64,000 bases of DNA from Verrucomicrobiales bacterium (GTDB taxonomy: Bacteria; Verrucomicrobiota; Verrucomicrobiia; Verrucomicrobiales; DEV007): positions 1-64,000 of the forward strand of contig PBSY01000083.1 in assembly GCA_002726915.1 (NCBI GenBank). The letters run 5' to 3'. Of this stretch, positions 1 through 8,444 are shown one piece after another. The notes under the pieces are model-generated. The model had not been told where the DNA came from. It was given only the letters and a program-made list of their open reading frames with translations, and ran no database searches. The position numbers and the translations under genes are program-made. How positions within the stretch are numbered: position 1 is the stretch's first letter; the number at the start of each line of letters is the position of its first letter.

Positions 1-159
1 CAGTTCGAATTCTTTAAAATCGACGAAGATCCTTACGAAGCCAAAAATCTTGCTAGCGACCCAGCCCATCGAAAAGCATTTATCGAATACCAAGAGAAGA
101 TGAAAACCTTCCAGAAGGCGATGCAAGATCCCTGGATTATGAAATGGGATTACGAATAG
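1..159 (+). CDS. sulfatase, C-terminal fragment
   Basis: The window opens inside a gene. The last 52 codons are readable in frame 1 and end at TAG. The fragment contains FFKIDEDPYEAKNLA, which resembles the 'Y/F-D-L-x-x-D-P-x-E-x-x-N-L' segment near the C-terminus of type I formylglycine sulfatases. A lysine/aromatic-rich tail (DPWIMKWDYE) follows. The catalytic domain lies outside the window, so substrate and exact family cannot be stated. Sulfatases of this kind are abundant in marine Verrucomicrobiota and Planctomycetota. The lactonase gene starts 35 bases downstream on the same strand. Confidence 0.7.
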   Translation, partial: QFEFFKIDEDPYEAKNLASDPAHRKAFIEYQEKMKTFQKAMQDPWIMKWDYE

Positions 160-194
160 TCTTTTGATACACCTCCACCTGACAATCCACTCTT

Positions 195-1298
195 ATGAAA
201 ATTCATCTTGCACTCGTGCTTTCAATCCTTTTCCACCCGTTAGTGAGCACCACTTACGCCAGCTCTATTCCAGTCTGGATTGGGACTGGAGGGGAAGATG
301 CCAAGGGAATCTACAAGGCCACATTCGATAGTAAAAATGGAACCCTGACGTCACCGGTATTGGCAACTGAAGTAGAAGGCCCGGGATGGGTAACTCTCAA
401 CTCCAAGAAAGATCGTCTCTACGCAGTCTGTAAAATCGGAGAGCCCCGCGTTGCCGCATGGAGCATCAGTGGAGCCGGCAAACTAACCTTAATCAATTCT
501 CAACCAATTGGAGATGGCGGTGCGGCCCACGTCAGTCTCGACAAGGAGGATCGAATCCTTTTCACAGCTCAGTATGGAGGAGGTTCCACGGCTGCGTTTG
601 CCCTCAACAAAGACGGCTCAATTGGCAAGCAGACGGCACTGATTGAGCACAAGGGGTCGGGTCCCAACGAGCAGCGCCAGAAGGCCCCCCACCCGCACTG
701 GACCGGCGTCAGCCCCGACAACCGTTTCCTCTTCGTTCCTGATCTCGGTAACGACAGGATTGAAATCTACAAGATCGATCACGGAAACCAGACCATCGAA
801 CACCATGGCTTCGGTCAGACCGTTTCAGGCGGAGGCCCTCGCCATATGAAATTCGGTTCGGACGGCTCAAAAGTCTACCTGCTCAATGAGTTGCTACTCT
901 CCGTAACCGTTTTCGACTACGATGCCGAAAACGGAAAGCTTAGACCCGTACAAACAATTGAGAATATTCCTCCTGAAGAAATCGAAATCCCCAGCAAGTC
1001 CTCCGAAATACGAGTCCATCCAAGCGGCAGATTTGTTTATGCCGCTAATCGTGGACCTGACAACATCACCGTATTTGCGGTAGATGACATCACCGGAAAG
1101 CTTTCCTTTGTCGAAAACGAAGCGATCCGCGGAGCGTGGCCCCGCAACTTTAATCTGAGCCCGGATGGAAAATGGCTGATCGTAGCAGGGCGCTACTCAA
1201 ATACACTTTCTCTCTTCGAAATCGATCAAAAAACAGGGGGAATAATCTTTACAGGAAGGGTTGAAAATTGTCCCTCGCCGATCTGCATTACCCACTAA
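195..1298 (+). CDS. YbhE/Pgl-type lactonase family beta-propeller protein
   Basis: A 367-residue protein with an N-terminal signal peptide (MKIHLALVLSILFHPLVS, cleavage near TYAS), so probably periplasmic. The body shows repeated propeller-blade motifs: HPHWTGVSPDNRFLF, GGGPRHMKFGSDGSKVY, RVHPSGRFVYAANRG and WPRNFNLSPDGKWLIVA. These are typical of the seven-bladed 6-phosphogluconolactonase/lactonase family, and the length is normal for it. Whether the substrate is 6-phosphogluconolactone is doubtful for an exported protein; secreted relatives are generally annotated only as lactonase family. It follows the sulfatase fragment and may share its transcript. No Shine-Dalgarno is visible before the ATG. 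Confidence 0.85.
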   Translation: MKIHLALVLSILFHPLVSTTYASSIPVWIGTGGEDAKGIYKATFDSKNGTLTSPVLATEVEGPGWVTLNSKKDRLYAVCKIGEPRVAAWSISGAGKLTLINSQPIGDGGAAHVSLDKEDRILFTAQYGGGSTAAFALNKDGSIGKQTALIEHKGSGPNEQRQKAPHPHWTGVSPDNRFLFVPDLGNDRIEIYKIDHGNQTIEHHGFGQTVSGGGPRHMKFGSDGSKVYLLNELLLSVTVFDYDAENGKLRPVQTIENIPPEEIEIPSKSSEIRVHPSGRFVYAANRGPDNITVFAVDDITGKLSFVENEAIRGAWPRNFNLSPDGKWLIVAGRYSNTLSLFEIDQKTGGIIFTGRVENCPSPICITH

Positions 1299-1760
1299 GC
1301 CAACTTTCTTCTTTCACCCAATAGCCCGTTCAAGTGAAAGCAGTGACAAGATCGACTCTTTGTTCTAGTCAGTTTCATTTGACTGCTTGCGCCAACTTGG
1401 GAAAATAGCCAAGTATTGAATTTATTAAAGAGAACAGGCTCAAAGTGAAGTTCGGGCCGAAACAACTAGATTACTTGTCCAGTCATCCCGTATCCTCATC
1501 TAGAAGGCATAGTTGCAGGAGCAAAAGGCGTCCGCGGCCCCACCCACCTAGATGGAACCAATCGGTCGATGGTAAGCTAACATCTCTCCCTAATGAAAAA
1601 GCAGGGCGTATTAAGTAATAAACGAGAACTCAGTCAATACTACCGCATCGGCCGCCCTTGTCGGCTAGACTTTTCCCACCCCATTGTTCTGGTTTCAAAA
1701 GCCCACTCTGAGGGAAGCTCCTACCAGTTTAGCTAAGCTCTTCTCTCTCTCTTAATTTCC
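1299..1760. other. non-coding gap, about 460 bases
   Basis: No convincing reading frame, tRNA or strong hairpin is visible between the lactonase and arsD. The stretch contains many stop codons in all frames. It must hold the arsD promoter, but no clear -35/-10 pair stands out. No ArsR-type operator with good dyad symmetry was recognised. Confidence 0.5.
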
Positions 1761-2078
1761 ATGAAAAACATTCAAGTTTACGATCCCGCACTTTGCTGTC
1801 CCACCGGCGTTTGCGGTCCAAGCGTTGATCCTGAACTCGTTCGAGTTTCGGCCTTACTCGCCAAGCTTAAAAACGATGGCCATTCTGTCGAGCGATACAA
1901 TCTCGGACAACAACCGACCGAATTTGTTACTAACGCCGCTGTCAAAACAGTGCTTGATGAGGAAGGAGTGGAAAGCCTCCCCCTCATTTTCATCGACGGC
2001 CAACTGGTCAGTCGAGGGAAATACCCTAGTCTTTCCGTCTGGAATGACTGGCTCGAGGAGGAATCTCCTGATACTTAA
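1761..2078 (+). CDS. arsD: ArsD-like arsenite metallochaperone
   Basis: A 105-residue cytosolic protein. It begins with the thioredoxin-like beta strand MKNIQVYDPALCCPTGVCG and carries Cys12, Cys13 and Cys18, the three positions that bind As(III)/Sb(III) in ArsD and hand the metalloid to ArsA. The C-terminal vicinal cysteine pairs of plasmid R773 ArsD are absent, as in many chromosomal ArsDs. The stop codon overlaps the arsA start by one base (TAATG), which indicates translational coupling. No arsR, arsB, acr3 or arsC is present nearby, so the efflux partner must be encoded elsewhere. Confidence 0.9.
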   Translation: MKNIQVYDPALCCPTGVCGPSVDPELVRVSALLAKLKNDGHSVERYNLGQQPTEFVTNAAVKTVLDEEGVESLPLIFIDGQLVSRGKYPSLSVWNDWLEEESPDT

Positions 2079-3865
2079 TGACATCCGATTCCAACCTTGA
2101 GAGCCTCACTGCTCCCGGAGTACCCTTTCTGTTTTTTACCGGTAAGGGAGGCGTGGGGAAAACCTCGCTGTCTTGCGCCACAGCAATCCACCTTGTGGAC
2201 CAAGGTAAACGCGTGCTTCTTGTCAGCACCGATCCTGCCTCAAATCTAGACGAGGTTCTCGGAACACCACTCGATCGCAGACCGCGCGCCATTAAGGGGG
2301 TTCCCGGCCTCGATGCTCTAAATATCAACCCTGAGGCGGCGGCGGTGGCCTACCGCGAAAAACTGATTGGTCCGCTCCGAGGGCAACTTCCTGAGGCAGC
2401 GATTCGAAGCGTGGAGGAACAATTGTCAGGAGCCTGCACCGTTGAGATAGCCGCATTCGACGAATTCTCTTCGCTTCTCGGTGACCCGAGTCAAACCAGC
2501 GATTATGACCATGTCATTTTTGACACCGCTCCGACAGGACACACCCTGCGCCTGCTGGCACTCCCCGGCGCGTGGACAGGCTTTCTGAATGAGAACACCA
2601 CGGGCACTTCCTGTCTAGGACCGCTCGCCGGACTGGAGAAGCAGCGTTCCTGGTATAACAATGCTCTAAATACTCTTTCGTCTGCCAAGCAAACCCAGCT
2701 TGTGCTCGTCAGCCGCCCAGATCAGGCCCCTCTCGCGGAAGCCGAGCGAGCTGGAAAAGAACTCGCAGAGATTGGGGTAAAAAATCAGGTGCTCGTTCTC
2801 AACGGTATCTTTGAAACCAATCAAAATGATGACGTAGTAGCGAAGGCTTTGGAGCGGCGTCAGAAAATGGCTCTACGCCAGTTCAAAAACTATCTCAACT
2901 CGATCACCGTGGTTCGCATTGCGTTAAGGAGTTACCCTCTCGTAGGCCTTGAAGCTCTTCGAAGCACTTTCAATCAGGAACTGGAGAATGCCCCAAAAAA
3001 ATACGGTGGCGTTGGCCCAATTGACCTACCTCTCCTATCCGAGTTGACCGATGATCTGGCTTCGACGGGAAGAGGCCTTATTATGACTATGGGGAAAGGT
3101 GGCGTTGGAAAAACAACCATTGCCTGCGCGCTAGCTGTTAATTTGGCGGAACGTGGCCTATCCGTTTGCCTAACGACGACGGACCCGGCTGCTCACATCA
3201 CATCAACCCTCACTGAAGCTATTCCGACGCTGCGTATCGAACGCATCGACCCCAGCAAGGTCACCGAAGACTACGTATCGGCGGTTAAGCAAGCTCAAGA
3301 AGCCAGCCTCGATCATGATGGCCTCGCCTTACTTGAAGAGGATTTAAGTTCGCCGTGTACCGAAGAAATTGCGGTTTTTAAGGCTTTTGCCAAAACGGTC
3401 GCTGAAGCAGAGAAGGAAATCGTAATCATCGATACCGCCCCAACCGGGCACACCCTTCTCCTCCTCGACGCCGCGGAGTCCTATCATCGCGAAGTGGGCC
3501 GACAGACCGGGAGCGCCGTTTCGGCAGAAGTCACCGAACTTCTGCCCCGCCTTCGTGATCCAGAATTCACTCGTGTCTTGTTAGTCACCCTACCCGAACC
3601 TACCCCAATTCACGAGGCAGCCTCCCTCCAGGAGGACCTCAACCGCGCGGAAATCTCTCCTGCTGCTTGGGTCGTCAATCAGTCATTGCATGGCCTCTCC
3701 ACCAATGATCCTATCCTCTCCGGTCGGGCGGCACGCGAAACAGCCCTCATTGAGGAGGTGCAATCCAATCACAAAAGCCCCACCTACCTCATTTCATGGC
3801 AGAAGGAAGAACCCGTTGGTCTCAGAGCACTCCGACTTGTAGTGTCGGAGGATATTCAGCAGTAA
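2078..3865 (+). CDS. arsA: ArsA arsenical pump-driving ATPase, two-domain
   Basis: A 595-residue protein made of two homologous ATPase halves. The first P-loop (GKGGVGKT) is at residues 22-29 and the second at 339-346. Each half also has the DTAPTGHTL signature. Cysteines lie in SGACTVEI, TGTSCLG and SSPCTEEI, corresponding to the three metalloid-binding cysteines (113, 172, 422) of R773 ArsA, so the allosteric As(III) site looks complete. The duplicated layout matches true ArsA rather than single-domain Get3/TRC40. It would energise an ArsB/Acr3 permease, which is not in this window. Translation is coupled to arsD by a one-base overlap. Confidence 0.92.
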   Translation: MTSDSNLESLTAPGVPFLFFTGKGGVGKTSLSCATAIHLVDQGKRVLLVSTDPASNLDEVLGTPLDRRPRAIKGVPGLDALNINPEAAAVAYREKLIGPLRGQLPEAAIRSVEEQLSGACTVEIAAFDEFSSLLGDPSQTSDYDHVIFDTAPTGHTLRLLALPGAWTGFLNENTTGTSCLGPLAGLEKQRSWYNNALNTLSSAKQTQLVLVSRPDQAPLAEAERAGKELAEIGVKNQVLVLNGIFETNQNDDVVAKALERRQKMALRQFKNYLNSITVVRIALRSYPLVGLEALRSTFNQELENAPKKYGGVGPIDLPLLSELTDDLASTGRGLIMTMGKGGVGKTTIACALAVNLAERGLSVCLTTTDPAAHITSTLTEAIPTLRIERIDPSKVTEDYVSAVKQAQEASLDHDGLALLEEDLSSPCTEEIAVFKAFAKTVAEAEKEIVIIDTAPTGHTLLLLDAAESYHREVGRQTGSAVSAEVTELLPRLRDPEFTRVLLVTLPEPTPIHEAASLQEDLNRAEISPAAWVVNQSLHGLSTNDPILSGRAARETALIEEVQSNHKSPTYLISWQKEEPVGLRALRLVVSEDIQQ

Positions 3866-3904
3866 TTATCAGCAAGACGGATTCCTCTGAAAAGCAGGGA
3901 TGAG

Positions 3905-5158
3905 CTAGACTACTGTCTCCCGAATTTCCCCCTTCAAAGTTTTCCCGAGAAACGGAGAGACAGGGCTCTTTGTCTTGAGGTAATCCCTACTGATCGTAGT
4001 CATGCCGTTGGGGTCAAAAACAAAAAACTGGGATTTCTCTCCAGTAGCGATCTTAACCGGTTCGAGCTTCACAATCCTACGCGGATCCGCAGAGTATTTC
4101 TTAATGAAAAGATCCCAACCAAAAACTTCCCGGCTGATGAAATGGTCGAAGATCGCCAAAACCGTCGTCTCCAGCCCACTCACTCCAAACGGAGCGGTGG
4201 CGAAGTCTGATGACTTTTCAAATTCAGTGTGAGGCGCATGATTTGAAGCGATCGCGTCAATCGTTCCATCAATTAGACCTTGGACCAGCGCATCGCAATC
4301 CGACTGCCGGCGAAGGGGCGGGTCAAGTTTGAAGTGCGTGTTATAATCCTCGACATCCTCCTCTGTTAGCAACAGATGGTAAGGGGAAACTTCGCAGGTT
4401 ACGTTGATTCCCTCTTCCTTCGCTGAAGCGATCGACTTGACCCCATTAGCCGTGGAAACCTGCTGAAGGTGCAACCTAGCGCCAGTGTGCTGTGCCACAC
4501 GCATGTCGCGTTCCAGCGCTATTTCCTGGCTTATCGCAGGAATTCCCGGGAGCCCAAGCCGGTATGAAACTGCCCCTTCATTTATGGCGCCAGCTTTGGT
4601 AAGCGCCGGGGTATCACCGTGCGTAGTCACGAGAAGATCGAAATCCTTGGCATACTCCATACAGCGCCTCAGTAAGTCTGGGCACGGGACTTCATGATCC
4701 GCGTCAGTCAACATGACAGCTCCTCGCGAGGCCATCCCCGAGAAGCCAGCCAGCTCTTCTCCACGGCGCTGCTTAGTGAGACAGCCGGAAACATACATCG
4801 AGATCGGACTAACCTCAGAGACAAGATCTTGGAGACTTTTAACAAGATTACCACTGTCGACGGGCGGCGCCATGTCCGGCATTAAAACCAAACCCGTTAC
4901 GCCGCCATGGATCGCTGCTTCGGCACAACTAGCAAGCGTTTCCTTGTGCTCAAATCCCGGTTCACGGGAGTGTACATTCAAATCAAACATTCCGGGAACG
5001 AGAACACAGCCACTACAATCCACCGTTCTCGTACCGTCCGCTCCTTCAATTGTCTCGGCTACTTGTTGGATTATTCCTTTTTCATCAACAAGCACATCCC
5101 CCCGCTTCGGTTCAGGAGAGTCCTCGCTGACGATTGATCCATTTTTGAAAAGGCGCAT
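3905..5158 (-). CDS. catalytically degenerate dihydroorotase (PyrC'-like)
   Basis: A 417-residue amidohydrolase of the type I dihydroorotase family, last gene of pyrR-pyrB-pyrC'. The signature region reads FDLNVHSREPG: the first His of the H-x-H metal pair is Asn61, while His63 remains. His180 (TTHGD) and Asp152 (LTDAD) are kept. The later metal His is Gln233 (LHLQQVST), and the catalytic/metal Asp of the usual D-H-A-P-H is Asn306 (SNHAPH). With these replacements a binuclear zinc site is unlikely. In Pseudomonas, inactive DHOases encoded beside pyrB are structural partners of aspartate transcarbamoylase; the same role is inferred here. It starts five bases after the pyrB stop. Confidence 0.88.
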   Translation of the reverse strand: MRLFKNGSIVSEDSPEPKRGDVLVDEKGIIQQVAETIEGADGTRTVDCSGCVLVPGMFDLNVHSREPGFEHKETLASCAEAAIHGGVTGLVLMPDMAPPVDSGNLVKSLQDLVSEVSPISMYVSGCLTKQRRGEELAGFSGMASRGAVMLTDADHEVPCPDLLRRCMEYAKDFDLLVTTHGDTPALTKAGAINEGAVSYRLGLPGIPAISQEIALERDMRVAQHTGARLHLQQVSTANGVKSIASAKEEGINVTCEVSPYHLLLTEEDVEDYNTHFKLDPPLRRQSDCDALVQGLIDGTIDAIASNHAPHTEFEKSSDFATAPFGVSGLETTVLAIFDHFISREVFGWDLFIKKYSADPRRIVKLEPVKIATGEKSQFFVFDPNGMTTISRDYLKTKSPVSPFLGKTLKGEIRETVV

Positions 5159-5163
5159 TTCGA

Positions 5164-6102
5164 TTAGTCCTTATCGGTTTCAGGTTTGAGCCAGTGAAGG
5201 ACAGCCATCCTTACAGCAATACCGTTTTCTACCTGTGTATTGATGAGGCTTTTTTCGTAACCCATAGCTTCATCAGTAATCTCAACACCACGGTTCACCG
5301 GCCCTGGGTGCATCAGGTAAGCCCCAAGCTGCCGCATTTTTTCAATACGCTCGCTATGCATTCCATACATCTTATGATACTCGGCGATACTCGGGAAAAA
5401 CTGCCCTTCCTGCCGCTCCAGTTGAACCCTAAGAAGATAAACTGCATCTGGCCTCCAATCGAAAACATCTTCCCATGAATCGAAACGCTTCATAAAATCG
5501 TGTCGCCCCTCCGGCACAAGTGAACCAGGGCCTAACACTCCAACCTCGATGCCAAGTTTGTTGAAAAGCGTGGCGGTGGATCTCGCCACCCGCGAATGCA
5601 GGATATCACCAACAATCACCACCTTCCTGCCCTCGTAATCGGGATAGACCTCCCGAAGCGTCATCGAGTCCAAAAGCGCCTGCGTCGGGTGAGCATGGTA
5701 ACCGTCGCCTGCATTCACGACCGAAGCACGAGTATGTTTTGCGACCAATCCCGGGACCCCTGCAGCCGCGTGGCGTATTACGATGTAGTCGGACTTCATC
5801 GCCTGAAGGGTTTCGATCGTGTCGAGAAGTGACTCACCCTTAACAATAGATGAACTCGAGACCGTGAAGTTGGTCACGTCCGCCGACATCCGGCTCGCCG
5901 CAACCTCGAATGAAGAACTGGTCCGGGTAGAAGGCTCATAGAAGAGATTCAGAACTGTTTTACCTCGCAGGGTCGGAACTTTTTTGACAGATCGCTGGAA
6001 GAGTTGCTTAAACGGCGCGGCGTTCTCAAATATATACTCTATCTCCTCAAGTGAGAGGCTTGCAATATCGAGAAGATCTTTTCGCGGCGTTAAATCACTC
6101 AT
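5164..6102 (-). CDS. pyrB: aspartate carbamoyltransferase catalytic subunit
   Basis: A 312-residue ATCase that joins carbamoyl phosphate and aspartate in pyrimidine synthesis. The carbamoyl-phosphate motif FYEPSTRTSSSFE is intact. The ESLLDTIETL loop (SLxDT), HPTQALLD and the C-terminal MHPGPVNRGVEI are also present. Length is typical of catalytic subunits. No PyrI regulatory subunit lies nearby; the adjacent inactive dihydroorotase is the likely assembly partner. The ATG overlaps the pyrR stop by four bases (ATGA), indicating translational coupling. Confidence 0.95.
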   Translation of the reverse strand: MSDLTPRKDLLDIASLSLEEIEYIFENAAPFKQLFQRSVKKVPTLRGKTVLNLFYEPSTRTSSSFEVAASRMSADVTNFTVSSSSIVKGESLLDTIETLQAMKSDYIVIRHAAAGVPGLVAKHTRASVVNAGDGYHAHPTQALLDSMTLREVYPDYEGRKVVIVGDILHSRVARSTATLFNKLGIEVGVLGPGSLVPEGRHDFMKRFDSWEDVFDWRPDAVYLLRVQLERQEGQFFPSIAEYHKMYGMHSERIEKMRQLGAYLMHPGPVNRGVEITDEAMGYEKSLINTQVENGIAVRMAVLHWLKPETDKD

Positions 6103-6650
6103 TTCTCGGTCACCAAGAAGACTCCCTCTTTTTTGTCATCTTCCAGAAATCGAACTTTCACGTATTGGCACAATTCTGTTTCAAGCTTTCGCCCGATGTA
6201 ATCCGGCTGCACCGGTATCTCCCGATGCCCGCGATCGATCAGAACAGCAAGCTCTATCTTGGAAGGCCGGCCGTAATCAGCCAATGCATCAAGTGCAGCT
6301 CTGACCGTGCGGCCCGTGAAAATTACTTCATCGAATAAAATAACCCGTGTACCCTCGAGTTCGAAGGGAACATTCGAACTGTTCAGCTTCGGCAGATCAC
6401 GCCCGCGATTATCAAAATCGTCCCTGTAGAGAGAAATGTCTAAAGTTCCCACAGAACAGTCTTTTCCCTTGGCCGCGAGAACATCAGCAACTCGTCGCGC
6501 TAATGTCACGCCGCGGGTGTAAACCCCAACAAAGGCTAGATTCTGATCTCCGCAACGCGACACAATTTCGGCCGCTAAAACAGCTATCGCATCCTCAATT
6601 CCTTGCGAAGTGAGGATCTCTTCGGTGGTGATGTCAGGTGTATCACTCAA
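6099..6650 (-). CDS. pyrR: PyrR, pyr operon regulator / uracil phosphoribosyltransferase
   Basis: A 183-residue PRTase-fold protein with the PRPP-binding loop VILFDEVIFTGRTVRAAL and the family segment VGTLDISLYRDDF. PyrR senses UMP/PRPP and controls pyr mRNA, and usually has weak UPRTase activity. The reading frame starts at TTG at 6650: an in-frame stop (TGA) lies upstream and no ATG or GTG occurs in between. The resulting length matches B. subtilis PyrR (about 181). No Shine-Dalgarno precedes it; instead the bases directly upstream form one arm of an inverted repeat (6651-6715). Overlaps pyrB by four bases. Confidence 0.92.
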   Translation of the reverse strand: MSDTPDITTEEILTSQGIEDAIAVLAAEIVSRCGDQNLAFVGVYTRGVTLARRVADVLAAKGKDCSVGTLDISLYRDDFDNRGRDLPKLNSSNVPFELEGTRVILFDEVIFTGRTVRAALDALADYGRPSKIELAVLIDRGHREIPVQPDYIGRKLETELCQYVKVRFLEDDKKEGVFLVTEK

Positions 6651-6715
6651 GTAGTGCTGCCGAAGAAACGGGGAAGTTTTGACCCAGGGTCAAGTGCCAG
6701 TTCATCCGGCACTAC
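6651..6715 (-). promoter_or_regulatory. possible alternative hairpins in the pyrR leader
   Basis: On the minus strand, GTAGTGCC (6715-6708) can pair with GGCACT (6698-6693; six base pairs, nine-base loop). Its GTAGTGC part (6715-6709) can instead pair with GCACTAC (6657-6651), which directly abuts the TTG start of pyrR. The two pairings are mutually exclusive. Between them lies a palindrome with arms TTGACCC/GGGTCAA (6679-6693). This arrangement could expose or hide the initiation region, as in translational pyr control. No match to the Bacillus PyrR-binding consensus was seen. The function is inferred. Confidence 0.35.
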
Positions 6716-6747
6716 ACTACTTCTAGTCACAAATCCCCAAAGCGCTA

Positions 6748-7998
6748 TCAAAAATTTCGGGTTCCGATATCTGTGCGTCGTTGCATTCCGTCAAAACTTA
6801 CCTTGTCGCTTTCACGATAAACATTCGCAACCGCCCCCTCCCGAGTGCTCCCGTCGGCTACAATCACGAGAACGCGGCCACCTGCGGTTTCGAACTGACC
6901 AGAGTCATTGAGCTTCGTCCCCGCATGAAAAACCCGCGCGTCGCTCACCTTTTCCAATCCTGAGATTACATCACCACTGCGGGAACCAGCAGGGTAACTC
7001 GCAGAGGCGGAGACGAGGCAAATACTCCATCCACTTTTGAAAGTAATCAGGTCGGGATTCAAAACGCCCTTTGCTCCTTCGAACACGTGAGCAGCGAAGT
7101 CACCTACTACCATTGGCAGGACTGCCTCAGCTTCAGGATCTCCAAAACGACAATTATACTCGATGACCTTTGGCCCCTGCGCGGTCAACATCAGACCAAA
7201 ATAGAGAAATCCGCGATAGGGCAGCCCCTCATTCTGCAGGCCTTCAACAGTCGGTTGCACGATCCTCTCGTCGATCACTTTACGAAGATCTCCTTCAAAC
7301 ATTTCGAGTGAACTGACAGCTCCCATACCCCCAGTATTAGGCCCTTCGTCCGCGTCATAAATTCGCTTGTAGTCGCGCGCAGGCGCAAGGATTTGGTAGG
7401 CCCCATCCACCACTGATGCGAAAATCGAGATCTCGGGTCCTTCAAGATATTCTTCCACGAGCAAGCGCCCTCCTCCAAACTTTCGATGACCTAGAACTTC
7501 ATCGAGAAAAGCCTCGGCATCCTCCTCATTTGAACAAACCGCCACTCCTTTGCCAGCTGCCAAACCGTCGAATTTAAGGACGGTGGGATACTGACCTCCG
7601 ATAGCTCGACGCGCCTCTTCCACGGTTTCCACCGATGAATAACCACCAGTTGGAATGGACTGCCGGACCATAAACTCCTTCGCAAACTCTTTACTTGCTT
7701 CGAGCTGCGCTGCTTCCTTCGGCGGCCCCCAGCAGGGAATTCCGGCGGCAGCACACGCATTCGCAAGCCCCTCATCCTTGACAAGGTAGCTCTCTTCACC
7801 CGCAACACAGAGATCGATCTTGAGCTCCTTCATCTTAGCGACCAGCGAAGCAACTCCATCAGCCTCCACCGGCTTAGCCAGCTTGAAGATCGCATCCGAT
7901 CCAGGGAAGGTATAGATCTCCGTTTCAGTAGGAGATTCGTGAAGAGCCGTTATGATCGCGTGTTCGCGACCGCCTTTTCCGACGACGAGGACTTTCAT
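6748..7998 (-). CDS. purD: phosphoribosylamine-glycine ligase (GAR synthetase)
   Basis: A 416-residue ATP-grasp ligase for the second step of purine synthesis (PRA + glycine + ATP to GAR). It starts with MKVLVVGKGGREHAI, where the usual serine of VVGSGGREHA is lysine. It keeps the PurD segments VLKFDGLAAGKGV, GMGAVS and EYNCRFGDPEAEAVLP. Length is normal. It lies about 450 bases downstream of the AraC gene and 97 bases upstream of pyrR, linking the purine and pyrimidine clusters on one strand. Confidence 0.95.
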   Translation of the reverse strand: MKVLVVGKGGREHAIITALHESPTETEIYTFPGSDAIFKLAKPVEADGVASLVAKMKELKIDLCVAGEESYLVKDEGLANACAAAGIPCWGPPKEAAQLEASKEFAKEFMVRQSIPTGGYSSVETVEEARRAIGGQYPTVLKFDGLAAGKGVAVCSNEEDAEAFLDEVLGHRKFGGGRLLVEEYLEGPEISIFASVVDGAYQILAPARDYKRIYDADEGPNTGGMGAVSSLEMFEGDLRKVIDERIVQPTVEGLQNEGLPYRGFLYFGLMLTAQGPKVIEYNCRFGDPEAEAVLPMVVGDFAAHVFEGAKGVLNPDLITFKSGWSICLVSASASYPAGSRSGDVISGLEKVSDARVFHAGTKLNDSGQFETAGGRVLVIVADGSTREGAVANVYRESDKVSFDGMQRRTDIGTRNF

Positions 7999-8444
7999 GG
8001 GTAAGAAATGGTGCTTGGTTTAACAACCTGCTGCTGCGTTCACACAGCAACCGGGATGATCAATCGTAGGCACGTTTGGACAAATTTCCAGCCAAGGGAA
8101 AAAAAAGATCGTGATCGAGTTGATGTCCTGTCGATTCCCGCTTCAGTGAAAAAAACCTTCACCCTTGGAACCAAAGTTCTCAATCTAGACTGGCTTTCGG
8201 CGCCTCGCTTTCTGCTGTCGACGCTCTCGAAGCTCTCGTTCCAACTTTTTGACCAAGACCACGCGATGGGAAGGGACGCTAAATGTGCCCTTCAAACGCG
8301 AATCAAAGTTGGAGATTGTCATGGTAGAGGATAACGGGACTCGCCACTGGCGCTCGCGACTCCTTGTGGGGTCTGCCGCCAAGTTGCGAAAAGGCAAAAC
8401 ACCTCCACCAGATCGCGGCAATCGCTCAGAAAATTACGGCACAC
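7999..8444. other. gap between purD and the AraC gene
   Basis: About 445 bases. The only credible coding sequence is the small basic ORF at 8185-8322 (minus). 7999-8184 would contain the purD leader. A short minus-strand inverted repeat (GTGAA/TTCAC with a T-rich loop) lies just past the small ORF and might act as a weak terminator. Nothing else was recognised. Confidence 0.4.
8185..8322 (-). CDS. candidate small basic protein, 45 residues
   Basis: The ATG at 8322 opens a 45-codon frame. It starts MTISNFDSRLKGTF, continues SVPSHRVVLVKKLERELRER and ends in a strongly basic tail (KARRRKPV). The lysine/arginine-rich amphipathic C-terminal half suggests a nucleic-acid- or ribosome-binding microprotein. 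The frame is open about 100 bases further upstream, but the upstream part looks less protein-like. No family was recognised and no Shine-Dalgarno is visible, though this is also true of most neighbours. It could be a chance frame. Confidence 0.4.
   Translation of the reverse strand: MTISNFDSRLKGTFSVPSHRVVLVKKLERELRERRQQKARRRKPV

Noticed and set aside
1299-1760. Possible ArsR operator or small RNA before arsD
   Set aside because: No dyad of convincing length and no terminator-like hairpin were found.
8008-8334. 108-codon plus-strand frame in the purD-AraC gap
   Set aside because: Composition is not protein-like and it overlaps the more convincing minus-strand small basic frame.
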